From assembly GCF_002954455.1 (NCBI RefSeq), contig NZ_MSCC01000002.1:221501-285500 (forward strand): 64,000 nt of DNA. Reading direction: 5' to 3'. A program made the translations under genes and the position numbers. Position 1 is the first letter of the stretch. Each line of letters starts with the position of its first letter. The notes under the pieces are model-generated. The model saw only the letters and a list, made by a program, of their open reading frames with translations. It did not search any database and was not told the origin of the DNA. Source of the DNA: Photobacterium aquimaris (GTDB lineage: Bacteria > Pseudomonadota > Gammaproteobacteria > Enterobacterales > Vibrionaceae). This document shows positions 17,417-26,185 of this stretch, one piece after another.

Positions 17417-19747
17417 ATGGCAAATAGTATTGCCTTATTGGGTAACCCTAACAGCGGAAAAACCACATTATTTAATACCTTAACTGGAGCTAAACAGCGA
17501 ACAGGTAATTGGGCCGGCGTAACAGTTGATAAAAAAGAAGGGCTATATCAATACCATAACCAAACAATAACGGTTGTTGATCTACCTGGTATTTATTCTA
17601 TGAGCTCATTTGACGAGCAAGGATCTGTCGATGAGCAAATTGGCTGCGACTATATTTTAAGTGGGGAAGCGGATCTTGTGGTCAATATTGTTGATGCTGC
17701 CAATATTGAACGTAATTTGTACTTAACATTACAACTACTTGAAATGAATGTACCTTGTCTAGTTGTACTTAATATGCTCGACATTGCTCGTCAAAAAAAT
17801 ATCGTGATTGATGCTGAAAAATTATCACACCAATTAGGTTGCCCTGTTGTATGCCTAATTGCTAACAAAAATAAAGGCATAGAGTCATTAAAAGCGGCGA
17901 TCGAAAAACAACTCGTCACACCACAACGATCTTCATTTCAAACCCATTTTCCAACCCAATTGCGTCAGGTGATCAATCAATTAAGTGCTGATATTCCTGA
18001 TACATTAATTGCAGACAGCAAGAAAAAATGGCTTGCATTGAGATTACTAGAGTCCGATATTTCAGCACAACATCATGTAGTAAATACCAATATTCCAGAT
18101 CGTGTTAGTCATTATCAAAATGATCTTTACCAAACATATAATGAACATGCAGATTTACTCATTGCCGATGCTCGCTATCAAACCGTATCTGAACTCATTG
18201 CTCAATCAACATCCCATCACCAAGCCACTCAACATAAATTAACCCAATGGATTGATGCGATAGTACTTAATCGCTATCTCGGATTACCTATTTTCTTATT
18301 GGTAATGTATTTAATGTTTTGGTTTGCAATTAATATTGGCGGCGGACTACAACCCATTTTTGATGAAGGCTCTGCTGCAATATTTATTCATGGCACCGCC
18401 TGGTTATGTCAATATCTTGGCCTGCCAATGTGGTTAGGCGCTATTTTATCTCAAGGTCTTGGTGGCGGTATAAACACCGTTATGCCTTTTATTCCGCAAA
18501 TAGGGCTAATGTTCTTATATCTGTCAGTATTAGAAGACAGTGGTTATATGGCGCGTGCGGCGTTTGTTATTGACCGTTTAATGCAAGCGATAGGATTACC
18601 GGGTAAATCGTTTGTACCCTTAATTGTTGGGTTTGGCTGTAATATTCCATCAATTATGGCCTCGCGTACACTTGAAACCCCAAGAGATCGCATCCTAACC
18701 TCAATGATGGCGCCCTTTATGTCTTGTGGAGCACGATTAGCAATCTTTGGCGTTTTTTCTGCTGCTTTTTTTCAGGGAATGGGCAGCTTGATTGTATTCT
18801 CACTCTATCTACTCGGTATTTTAGTCGCAGTATTGACCGGCTTTGTATTAAAGAAAACATTATTAACCGGCGAAGCATCTCCTTTTATTATGGAGCTACC
18901 GACTTATCATGTGCCAAGTCTTAAAACAACGCTGATCCACAGTTGGAGCCGTCTTCGAGGCTTTTTAGTTAAAGCATGTCGACTCATTATTCCCATTTGT
19001 ATGATCGTTATGGCTCTTAATAGTGTCACGTTTTCTGGGCGAGTTATTGAGCCTGGCCAACAACAAGATTCGGCATTATCTGATATTGGTCGCTGGGTAA
19101 CACCTGTATTATCGCCATTGGGCGTCAACCAACAAAATTGGCCTGCAAGTGTTGGTTTGCTGACCGGATTTTTAGCAAAAGAGGTTGTTGTTGGTACACT
19201 CAATACTCTCTATAGTGCTGAATTAGCAAATCAGAATGTTACTAATAGTTCACAGCCATTCAACCTGCTAAGTGAATTAAAAACGGCATGGCAAGATACG
19301 GTTGACGGGGTTGAAAATAGTTTCTCATTAACAACCTTTAAAAATCCAATTAAAGCCAGTGAAGCAGATGGCAGCATGAACACCACAGCGATGGGGAAAA
19401 TGCATAATCAATTTGGCTCAATGGTGGGTGCTTATGCTTATTTAATCTTTGTTTTATTGTATGTTCCATGTGTATCAACTATCGGTGTTATTGCCAAAGA
19501 AATAGGCCGCAATTGGGCATGGTTCTCAACGTTTTGGGGGATAGCTGTCGCCTATGCTTTGGCTATTAGTTTTTATCAAATCGCCACATTTGCAGCACAC
19601 CCACTCACCACTGTCGGTTGGTTAATATTCGCATCCTCACTATTGATAAGCTTTATTATTGGAATCCGTTATTTAAGCCAACGAGTGGATTGGCAATTAT
19701 CAATGCCAACAATACCAGCTCAACATAAAAGTGAGGGGTGTCACTAA
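17417..19747 (+). CDS. feoB: ferrous iron transporter FeoB
   Basis: A 776-residue inner-membrane Fe(II) transporter with an N-terminal G domain: G1 GNPNSGKTT (residues 8-16), the G2 region RTGNWAGVTV, G3 DLPG at about 56-59, and G4 NMLD at about 118-121. A GDI-like helical spacer covers roughly 170-280. The membrane part starts near residue 290 with the conserved Cys-containing gating segments GFGCNIPS and FMSCGARL. The gene is preceded by GGAGAATAATA as a ribosome-binding site and followed directly by a feoC-like gene. feoA is missing from the usual first position, which is notable because FeoA is required in Vibrio cholerae. Confidence 0.95.
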   Translation: MANSIALLGNPNSGKTTLFNTLTGAKQRTGNWAGVTVDKKEGLYQYHNQTITVVDLPGIYSMSSFDEQGSVDEQIGCDYILSGEADLVVNIVDAANIERNLYLTLQLLEMNVPCLVVLNMLDIARQKNIVIDAEKLSHQLGCPVVCLIANKNKGIESLKAAIEKQLVTPQRSSFQTHFPTQLRQVINQLSADIPDTLIADSKKKWLALRLLESDISAQHHVVNTNIPDRVSHYQNDLYQTYNEHADLLIADARYQTVSELIAQSTSHHQATQHKLTQWIDAIVLNRYLGLPIFLLVMYLMFWFAINIGGGLQPIFDEGSAAIFIHGTAWLCQYLGLPMWLGAILSQGLGGGINTVMPFIPQIGLMFLYLSVLEDSGYMARAAFVIDRLMQAIGLPGKSFVPLIVGFGCNIPSIMASRTLETPRDRILTSMMAPFMSCGARLAIFGVFSAAFFQGMGSLIVFSLYLLGILVAVLTGFVLKKTLLTGEASPFIMELPTYHVPSLKTTLIHSWSRLRGFLVKACRLIIPICMIVMALNSVTFSGRVIEPGQQQDSALSDIGRWVTPVLSPLGVNQQNWPASVGLLTGFLAKEVVVGTLNTLYSAELANQNVTNSSQPFNLLSELKTAWQDTVDGVENSFSLTTFKNPIKASEADGSMNTTAMGKMHNQFGSMVGAYAYLIFVLLYVPCVSTIGVIAKEIGRNWAWFSTFWGIAVAYALAISFYQIATFAAHPLTTVGWLIFASSLLISFIIGIRYLSQRVDWQLSMPTIPAQHKSEGCH

Positions 19748-19999
19748 ATGGTTAGCTTAATTACCATTAGAAATGCAGTACGCACAGCTAGAGTGATTTC
19801 TTTGGCTCAGCTTAGCCACACATTAAACAGTGAGCCACAATGGTTATTAGTCTTACTCGATGATCTAATAAAAAGAGGGAGCATTGAGCGTTGTGAAGCC
19901 ACAAAAAACTGTAATCAAGCGTGCCATGGCTGTCAGACTAACTCACAAGATATTATTTTTCACTGGCGTGATGAACGGATTAGCATTACGAATATCTAA
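19748..19999 (+). CDS. feoC: FeoC-like iron-sulfur winged-helix protein
   Basis: An 83-residue protein that begins directly after the feoB stop codon. The N-terminal 55 residues fit a small winged helix (LAQLSHTLNSEPQWLLVLLDDLIKRG as the helix-turn-helix). After it comes a cysteine cluster, CEATKNCNQACHGC (C-x5-C-x3-C-x2-C), of the kind proposed to bind an iron-sulfur cluster in FeoC. FeoC is thought to act on FeoB stability or assembly rather than as a classical repressor. The family assignment is firm from size, position and cysteine pattern. Confidence 0.87.
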   Translation: MVSLITIRNAVRTARVISLAQLSHTLNSEPQWLLVLLDDLIKRGSIERCEATKNCNQACHGCQTNSQDIIFHWRDERISITNI

Positions 20000-20040
20000 C
20001 GGCGATTTTAAACCCTAACGTTATTATGATGAAAATAAAA

Positions 20041-20076
20041 AAGGCCACTATTTCAGAGTAATAGTGGCCTTTTTTT
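20041..20076 (+). terminator. Rho-independent terminator after feoBC
   Basis: A 10-bp stem (GGCCACTATT at 20043-20052, complement at 20060-20069) with a 7-nt loop, flanked by an A-run and a run of seven T. The symmetric A/T runs would let it serve the convergent small gene too. Confidence 0.88.
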
Positions 20077-20103
20077 ATAAATAATAACTGTTTTAACTTG
20101 TGA

Positions 20104-20292
20104 TTAAATACCACTATGTTGCTTTTTATAATGCTTATGAACTTGAGCAAAATTACCATCATCATAATGCTCTAACAAAAATAGTGATAATTCTTCATTT
20201 GGAATGTTCATCATCATATCCAATTCATCCGTTTTATTGACTGATTGATGATGACCATATCCCGTATTTAAAACTGCCGCTTGAATATACAT
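20104..20292 (-). CDS. small hypothetical protein
   Basis: A 62-residue frame beginning MYIQAAVLNTGYG and ending YKKQHSGI. I chose the ATG at 20292 because AAGGA lies about 7 nt upstream. The mixed polar composition (TDELDMMMNIPNEELSLFLLEHYDDGN) is protein-like. No family recognised; function unknown. Confidence 0.5.
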   Translation of the reverse strand: MYIQAAVLNTGYGHHQSVNKTDELDMMMNIPNEELSLFLLEHYDDGNFAQVHKHYKKQHSGI

Positions 20293-20468
20293 AAGCAATC
20301 CTTGCAAATTTGTATAGTCTTCATCATGTCTTACTTTATCTATTTCTTATAATGCTAACTATCAAAAACGATACACGGATCAACAATACATTAACAAGCA
20401 AGACACCTAAAATACACTTAAATGTTAAGCACGTGTAACATCTAAGTTGTCACATTTAGAAACGGCAT

Positions 20469-21010
20469 TTAAGCGCCAGAAAAATTGTATAACTTGTCAG
20501 TATCAATCATTAACCAAGTAAACAATTCATTGGTTAAATCTTCTGTCAAAGCGAAGGTTTGTAATTTATGAAATTTCCAATATGCCGAGTGGTTATCAGC
20601 CTTATTATCACCAAGCGTTAGTGCTTCAGGCACTGAGTCATTCTTTGATAAAACGTTAGATACACACTCAAAGCTGTCATGCCATAAGCGATATATTGAA
20701 CTTCACCAATAGCAATACATGCAAATGTTCAATACGAAAAACAGCAAGGATCATGAGCTGTAGCTTGATAGTGATTGTGTAAGCCTTGCATCACATCATG
20801 GACACTAAGTTTATGTTTAGGGGTTAAGTAAACCGGAAATGATTCATCTTGATCGATTTTGGTCGTAAGGCCATCAGTATCAAAGTCAGAATTTGAGGTA
20901 TATTGAAGCCATCAACAGCCACTTGATTACCTACCAGAATCGTCGTACAAGCGCTTGCTGCTATTTCAGGTTGCTCAGCATTAGTATCAGAATAATATCC
21001 TTATCATCAT
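20469..21010 (-). pseudogene. decayed peptidase C69-type dipeptidase
   Basis: Translation of the minus strand across several frames gives fragments that match a C69-family dipeptidase in order: an N-terminal ACTTILVGNQVAVDG with the family's catalytic Cys, then NSDFDTDGLTTK and YLTPKHKLSVHDVMQGLHNHY from the middle, then QYIAYGMTALSVY, and finally TLGDNKADNHSAYWKFHKLQT near the C-terminus. The whole block is 542 bp where an intact gene needs about 1.6 kb, so large internal deletions as well as frameshifts have occurred. A start codon with a nearby GGG-rich ribosome-binding site remains at 21010. The product cannot be active. The family call is from memory of C69 sequences. Confidence 0.75.
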
Positions 21011-21170
21011 AAACCACCCTTTAAATAACAGTATCTTTAAAGGTATACGGTGAAAACTAAACTTATTTTGAGATGCAAGTCGCATAATTAAGCGACCAAT
21101 AAAACAACACTCACAATCTATATTGATCAAATATCACAAAAACGATCATATCGGCATTAAATTAAAATAA

Positions 21171-21204
21171 TAAAAAACGGCTTTGGTCATGTGCCCAAAG
21201 CCGT
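21171..21204 (-). terminator. Rho-independent terminator after ackA
   Basis: On the minus strand, a 10-bp stem (21195-21204 with 21177-21186) with an 8-nt loop and a T-run, about 65 bp beyond the acetate kinase stop. Confidence 0.85.
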
Positions 21205-21267
21205 TAATTGTTCAACGATGTTCCAGCTTACAATTTTACCTTAGCATTCCACCTAAGGTCATGACTA

Positions 21268-22467
21268 TTACGCCTCAGCGTTAAGTAGCGCCATTGATTG
21301 TTGAGCAATAACAAATTCTTCATTAGTTGGAATAACCATCGCTAATGGTGTGTCAGCTTGGCTGATAACGCCTTCAGCACCAAAACGAGCGGCTTCATTA
21401 CCTGCAACATCTTCACGGTAACCAAAGATCTTCAGTAGATGCATAATTTCGCTACGCACTGGTAATGAATTTTCACCAATACCGCCAGTAAAGATGATAC
21501 CGTCCAATTCATCTAATGCGACCATATAAGAAGCGATATATTTAGCAGCACGGTAACTAAAGACTTCAAAAGCCAGTTTAGCATCGTGATTACCAGCTTC
21601 CATAGCTTCAATGATGCCACGACAATCGCTGGTTAAACCTGAAATACCTAAGAAACCAGAGTTACTAACAAGTTCTTTATGTAAACGCTCAGGCGTCCAA
21701 CCTTTCTTTAATAAATATTCAAGAATACTTGGATCAATATCACCACAACGAGTGCCCATCATTAGACCAGCTAGTGGGGTGAAACCCATTGAAGTATCAA
21801 TACTCTCACCATTTTTAACCACACAAACAGATGCGCCATTACCAAGGTGAACTGAAATAAAGCTTGATGCTTCAACAGGTTTATTAATTCTTTTTGCTGC
21901 TTCACGAGTAACATAATAGTGGCTAGTGCCGTGTGCGCCGTAACGACGAATATTATATTGCTGGCTAACTTCTTTAGAAATAGCATAAGTGTATGCTTTT
22001 TCAGGCATTGTTTGATGGAAGGCAGTATCAAATACAGCAAATTGTTGTAAGGTTGGAAACGCTTTAGCTGCAGCACGCATACCTAACACATGAGCAGGAT
22101 TATGTAGCGGAGCTAAATCACTCAACGCTTCAATGTCAGCCATAACTTGCTCATCAACGCGCACAGTTGAATTAAACCTAGTGCCACCATGTACAACACG
22201 ATGTCCAATAGTCACGATACTATCTTTCATTCCAAGCTCATCAACCAATGTAACGATACGATCAATTGCTTGTTGATGATGACCTTCAAGGCCTGTAAGT
22301 TTAAATTCTTGTTTTTCACCGTTAACTTTCCAGCTAACGACAGCTTCAGGGAGATTAAAACACTCACCAAGACCACTTAACGTAGCTTCACCGGTTACAG
22401 TATCAATCAATGCAAATTTAAGTGAAGAACTACCAGAATTGATTACGAGAACTAAAGAATTGCTCAT
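21268..22467 (-). CDS. ackA: acetate kinase
   Basis: A 399-residue acetate kinase of the usual length. Diagnostic blocks are VINSGSSSLKFAL at the N-terminus (phosphate-binding Asn and Ser), VVHGGTRF, FDTAFHQTMPE, the catalytic-core HLGNGASVC and TSMGFTPLAGLMMGTRCGDIDP, and FTGGIGENS near the C-terminus. It interconverts acetate plus ATP with acetyl phosphate plus ADP in the cytoplasm. pta is not adjacent, so this is likely the second, stand-alone acetate kinase that vibrios carry on the small chromosome rather than the ackA-pta operon copy (inference). Confidence 0.96.
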   Translation of the reverse strand: MSNSLVLVINSGSSSLKFALIDTVTGEATLSGLGECFNLPEAVVSWKVNGEKQEFKLTGLEGHHQQAIDRIVTLVDELGMKDSIVTIGHRVVHGGTRFNSTVRVDEQVMADIEALSDLAPLHNPAHVLGMRAAAKAFPTLQQFAVFDTAFHQTMPEKAYTYAISKEVSQQYNIRRYGAHGTSHYYVTREAAKRINKPVEASSFISVHLGNGASVCVVKNGESIDTSMGFTPLAGLMMGTRCGDIDPSILEYLLKKGWTPERLHKELVSNSGFLGISGLTSDCRGIIEAMEAGNHDAKLAFEVFSYRAAKYIASYMVALDELDGIIFTGGIGENSLPVRSEIMHLLKIFGYREDVAGNEAARFGAEGVISQADTPLAMVIPTNEEFVIAQQSMALLNAEA

Positions 22468-22956
22468 GGTTATCTCATCAGAATTTTTAAGGGCGAATTT
22501 CGGATTTATAACAACATCCAGTTTCGGATTTACTCAGTTCAATGCGTGATATTCATTCAACTCAGTAAGTACGTGCCAATCATATTACTCAATTTTTTTT
22601 TTAAAGTCTCAACTTTTGTTTCAAAAACCACTTAAAAATTTAAAATTTACTGGTTTAGATCAATTTTAAGACTAAAAATCGATTTAATTCGCATAAATCC
22701 GCACCATTTAATCAAATTAAGTTGAATCTGAGGTATAAATTTTTTTAGATTTTAAGCTTTCGCAAACAATATCGTATGATTTATCCACCAAAACGATTAA
22801 AAAAACAACGTTTTTGATAGTTAAATTTCAATTAAAAAATAAAATAGACACACTGAAAATAATCTTATCAGCTATGCATTCTTGCAGCGAATACTAAATA
22901 GTAAGAAAACATTACCGATCACAAACAAATTCTCTTTAATTTAACTCATAAATAAA
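22468..22956. other. intergenic region upstream of ackA
   Basis: About 490 bp, AT-rich, no coding frame. It contains the ackA promoter and the tail region of the acetyltransferase gene. No specific regulator site was recognised with confidence. Confidence 0.4.
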
Positions 22957-23634
22957 TTATTCATCTGTATTACTACTATCCATTGCTTGATAATAGTCAT
23001 ACAGACTATCAATATCAGCACTACACATAATAGCCATAGCCCCTTTTAGTTGTGATGTCGACCAATTCCACCATGCCATCTCCAATAATTGCTCAATATG
23101 GTGTGCTGCAAAACGTTTCTTTACGCATCGCCCAGGGTTTCCCACCACAATAGAATACGGTTCAACATCTTTAGTGATCACTGCTCGTGTCCCAATAACA
23201 GCACCATCACCAATGGTAACCCCTGGCATAATCACGCACTCGGCCCCAAGCCAAACATCATTACCAATGACAGTATTTCCCGCACGTTCAAAACCACTTT
23301 TTACACCATCACCAAACTCTGAAAAATCAAAAGGAAATGATGAAATCCAATCATGTCGATGGCCTTGATTACCTGCCATCATAATCACTACACCGCTAGC
23401 GATAGAACAAAACCGACCAATAATCAGTTTATCAACCTCACCGAAAATACCAGATTGCCACACCTCATTGGTCGATTTATCCCCCAACAGATAATGCACA
23501 CACTGATCTTCAAAATGATGTTGGTGGTAATAGCCAGAGTAATAACTATAATCCCCTACTTCTATATTAGAATTGGTAATATGCTGCTTAATCTCATAAC
23601 CACCAATCCAAGATGGAAAAATACTCAACCCCAT
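22957..23634 (-). CDS. CatB/Vat-type xenobiotic O-acetyltransferase
   Basis: A 225-residue left-handed beta-helix acyltransferase of the CatB/VatD family. It shows hexapeptide-repeat sequence (FCSIASGVVIMMAGNQ, IGNDVWLGAECVIMPGVTIGDGAVIGTRAVITKDV), the GHRHDW segment in which the first His is the expected catalytic residue, and the C-terminal YSIVVGNPGR. These enzymes move acetyl groups from acetyl-CoA to a hydroxyl, for example on chloramphenicol or streptogramin A, but many chromosomal copies have unknown substrates, so resistance should not be assumed. Single gene, divergent from the next. Confidence 0.85.
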   Translation of the reverse strand: MGLSIFPSWIGGYEIKQHITNSNIEVGDYSYYSGYYHQHHFEDQCVHYLLGDKSTNEVWQSGIFGEVDKLIIGRFCSIASGVVIMMAGNQGHRHDWISSFPFDFSEFGDGVKSGFERAGNTVIGNDVWLGAECVIMPGVTIGDGAVIGTRAVITKDVEPYSIVVGNPGRCVKKRFAAHHIEQLLEMAWWNWSTSQLKGAMAIMCSADIDSLYDYYQAMDSSNTDE

Positions 23635-23705
23635 TACAATTCTCCTTTATACTCATATTCACAATAAAACAGCCAATTATAATATTAATGACTTTGGATC
23701 CCTCA

Positions 23706-24167
23706 ATGACACTCGGTAATTTATATAACGCCTATCTAGGTGAACTCTATGGCATTAGTTTTTTTACAACCTTTGTTGAACAGTATAGTGACCGTAGCCA
23801 TAACAACAAATGGCAAGCTTTATTAGATATTGAATTAATAACAGCCCAAAAACTAAAATTAGCCTTACAGCCATTAGGAATGGAATGTCCTGATTATGAT
23901 GCAGAAATGGCGCAAAAAGGCATAACTGATGCAAATAAATGGTTGCACCTACCATGGCCGACATTGATTGATACTATGGTGACCTGGGTTGCTCCTTACC
24001 AACAACGCTATCAGCAGCAAGCCGATAATACACAGCAACATCAAGCTTTATATACACTCGTCGCAGATCATGAAAATACAATTTATGATTTTCTATTGGC
24101 AGAACAAGCAGGTTCAACGGAAAGTCTTCAAATATTGCAGTGTTTTCTTGATAAGCATTGTAAATAG
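23706..24167 (+). CDS. hypothetical protein
   Basis: About 153 residues, mostly helical and acidic, starting MTLGNLYNAYLGELYGI. I chose the ATG at 23706 because GGA precedes it at suitable spacing; upstream codons in the same frame overlap the divergent acetyltransferase gene. Sequence features include KWQALLDIELITAQKLKLAL and a histidine/glutamate-containing stretch (LYTLVADHENTIYDFLL) that recalls a four-helix bundle, but no metal-binding motif is certain. Family not recognised. Confidence 0.65.
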   Translation: MTLGNLYNAYLGELYGISFFTTFVEQYSDRSHNNKWQALLDIELITAQKLKLALQPLGMECPDYDAEMAQKGITDANKWLHLPWPTLIDTMVTWVAPYQQRYQQQADNTQQHQALYTLVADHENTIYDFLLAEQAGSTESLQILQCFLDKHCK

Positions 24168-24206
24168 CAAAGCATCATCACTGACGGTAATCGCAAAGGA
24201 AGATAA

Positions 24207-24368
24207 ATGAAAAATCTTACTGATCGCCCACAATCATGACTGGATGTAAAACACTACCGGCATCAGGTACAGCCAATATATCAATTTGATACTGGCAGCC
24301 AGTGTGATGCTTGGGCATTTAAACGTAGTAGTTGTAGTCGAGAAAATAACGCACCTATCGTTTACTGA
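24207..24368 (+). pseudogene. small frame with one in-frame stop
   Basis: A good ribosome-binding site (AAAGGAAGATAA) precedes an ATG at 24207. The frame runs 53 codons to a stop at 24366-24368 but is interrupted by TGA at codon 11 (24237-24239). The part after the stop (YQFDTGSQCDAWAFKRSSC) looks protein-like. Probably a small gene broken by one nonsense mutation; family unknown. Confidence 0.35.
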
Positions 24369-24465
24369 TATAAATAATATCAACTCAAAGACATAACGGG
24401 TATACGAAGATCTTACCCCGTTCTTTGTATGCCTTTTTTTACATTCCTATTTTATCTAAGAAGCA

Positions 24466-24885
24466 TTATTTTATAATAACTTGGTAACTAACTCTTGCTC
24501 GATGTCCAACACCTAACTTACCGACTAATTGCCACCTAATCACACCTTGATACCCTACCTGATTCACACTATCAGGTGTTATAACATCACAACTGAGCGT
24601 TGACGGTAAGTCGCTATTATTACAACTGATAACAGCAGCTAAAGCCGTAAAGGGAGGTACAGCACTAACTAATTGAATATTTGAAATAGCATCATCAGTA
24701 CCATTAAATAAATCAATATTATATTCAATTACATCACCTGGCCGCCCCTCTAGGGCTGTTGATGCCTCACTACCTTGCGTAATATTAGTAACAGTATTAG
24801 TAAATGTCACTTCAGAACCAAAAGCCATGTAACTAATTGATATTAAACATATATAATACAAAAAATCACGTATAATAACTAACAT
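24466..24885 (-). CDS. secreted DUF11-like repeat protein
   Basis: A 139-residue protein with an N-terminal hydrophobic signal peptide (residues about 5-22) and one beta-sandwich domain resembling DUF11 or related surface-protein repeats: VTFTNTVTNITQG, GRPGDVIEYNIDLFNGTDDAISNIQLVSAVPPFT, and VRWQLVGKLGVGHRARVSYQV-like ending. Such domains usually come in tandem in large surface proteins, so a single exported copy is unusual. Function unknown. It is a single gene. Confidence 0.65.
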   Translation of the reverse strand: MLVIIRDFLYYICLISISYMAFGSEVTFTNTVTNITQGSEASTALEGRPGDVIEYNIDLFNGTDDAISNIQLVSAVPPFTALAAVISCNNSDLPSTLSCDVITPDSVNQVGYQGVIRWQLVGKLGVGHRARVSYQVIIK

Positions 24886-25372
24886 AACCTAGCCTATATC
24901 TCTACAGTTTAATTAATAATAATTTTATTACTTATGATTTTATTGTTTCATTTATTATTCATTGTCTCATTTTTAAGAAATGTATAAACACTATAAATAG
25001 CGGAACGATGATCAAGTTATGATTATTTACGGCTAGTGTCATATCAACTGCTATAGTCGCGCTAAAACCACGTATTAATTAATAAAAAACGGCTATAAAA
25101 CTAAAATTAACCACCTTGCTATCCAATTTACAAAATAAAAGATCTAAATAAACAACATGTTAGATAAAATTATCTCGACCATAAATAAAAAATAGCTCAT
25201 GACCTTGATCATTGTTCCCATAATTTATTCGTCATTGCTACTAACGATATTGTTGCTGTCTACTTAAAGTCATAACGACACCTCATAACTATTCATTTTC
25301 TATAATGACTTTAAATTCTAAAATGTTGCTTTATGCTTAAAGAATATTTGAGTTATTAGTTAGAGGTATCTC
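24886..25372. other. intergenic region with two iteron-like sites
   Basis: About 490 bp, AT-rich and without genes. Its notable content is two 14-bp sequences matching the ori2 iterons, in opposite orientation, listed separately. Confidence 0.6.
25002..25218. promoter_or_regulatory. pair of inverted RctB iteron-like sites away from ori2
   Basis: TTGATCATCGTTCC lies on the minus strand at 25002-25015 and TTGATCATTGTTCC on the plus strand at 25205-25218. The first is identical to the sixth iteron of the ori2 array (36495-36508); the second is identical to the ori2 site at 35813-35826. Both contain a Dam GATC. They are about 11 kb from ori2. RctB binding here is inferred from identity only. Confidence 0.6.
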
Positions 25373-25795
25373 TTGAATGAAATAAAACACATAAGTGATT
25401 TTTTAAAACAAAATCATTTATTAACATTATGCGCTAATTCCGATACCGATTTATGGTGTGCAAGCTGTTATTATTCTTTTAACCCCAAAAAAATGTCTTT
25501 ATTTATTATGACGAGTGAAAGTAGTCATCACAGCCAGTTAATGATACTTAATAAGAATATCGTAGGCACCATAGCTCCTCAGCCTACAAATATAATTGAT
25601 ATAAAAGGTGTTCAATTTAAAGGTAAAATTAAAAAACTAATAAATAAAGATGCTGAAGTAGCAAATGCTGATTATTATTATAAATTTCCTAGCGCCAAAT
25701 TTATTTCAGCCCCGATTTGGGAAATAAAACTGAGCATGATAAAAATGACAGACAATAGCCTAGGTTTTGGTAAAAAACTGTTTTGGTATCAATAA
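25373..25795 (+). CDS. YhbP/UPF0306-type pyridoxamine 5'-phosphate oxidase-fold protein
   Basis: A 140-residue protein of the flavin-binding split-barrel superfamily, closest in pattern to YhbP: FLKQNHLLTLCANSDTDLWCASCYY at the N-terminus, then MSLFIMTSESSHHSQLM and GVQFKGKIKKL. Function of the family is unknown. The start is TTG at 25373, supported by AGAGGT five bases upstream; the ATG at 25377 is in another frame. It lies just upstream of the vqmR operator on the same strand. Confidence 0.75.
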   Translation: MNEIKHISDFLKQNHLLTLCANSDTDLWCASCYYSFNPKKMSLFIMTSESSHHSQLMILNKNIVGTIAPQPTNIIDIKGVQFKGKIKKLINKDAEVANADYYYKFPSAKFISAPIWEIKLSMIKMTDNSLGFGKKLFWYQ

Positions 25796-25851
25796 ACCTT
25801 AAAAAATAGGCACTAATGACAGCTAAGCAATACAAAAACCACAATGTCAAT

Positions 25852-25867
25852 AGGTGATTTCCCCCCT
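25852..25867 (+). promoter_or_regulatory. candidate VqmA operator in front of vqmR
   Basis: AGGTGATTTCCCCCCT matches the right half and centre of the V. cholerae VqmA operator as I recall it (G-run, ATTT, C-run); the left G-run is weaker here. A TAGATA -10 element at 25886-25891 puts the operator over the -35 region, as expected for an activator. Confidence 0.65.
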
Positions 25868-25897
25868 ATTTTGTTACCTGTTGCTTAGATATAGTTG

Positions 25898-26068
25898 CAG
25901 CATTAATATGCTGCCTAATAAAGGTATGATATTAATAATTATCGCTAAGGATTGTTGTAATATATCTATTTCAATACTTAACGATTACCTCTTCTACACG
26001 TCGTACAGGATTATACTCTTAGGAGTCAACGTCTTGTTTTGCCGATCTTTAAGGTCGGCTTTTTTTAT
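25898..26068 (+). ncRNA. vqmR: VqmR-like quorum-sensing sRNA
   Basis: A non-coding stretch of about 170 nt between a VqmA-type operator and vqmA, ending in a Rho-independent terminator (GCCGATC paired with GGTCGGC at 26041-26059, then a run of eight T). The position directly upstream of vqmA on the same strand is that of VqmR, an Hfq-dependent sRNA that in V. cholerae represses biofilm and other targets when VqmA is bound to DPO. The 5' end is placed about 7 nt after the -10 element and is approximate. The RNA is somewhat longer than the V. cholerae one (about 140 nt). Confidence 0.7.
26041..26068 (+). terminator. terminator of the VqmR-like sRNA
   Basis: A 7-bp stem (one G-U pair) with a 5-nt loop followed by eight T. 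It is 118 bp before vqmA, so vqmA may be transcribed by read-through or from its own promoter. Confidence 0.85.
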
Positions 26069-26185
26069 TCAATTATTTTTAGCTTATAAAATGAGCATTG
26101 TATGCTATATATATTTACCCGTAGTAATAAAGTCATTAGAATTAACACAAATAATAATTAATAAAAGATACAAATCTCATAGAAA

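Noticed and set aside
22957-23634. Calling the CatB-like gene a chloramphenicol resistance determinant
   Set aside because: Family membership alone does not show the substrate, and there is no mobile element or resistance context.
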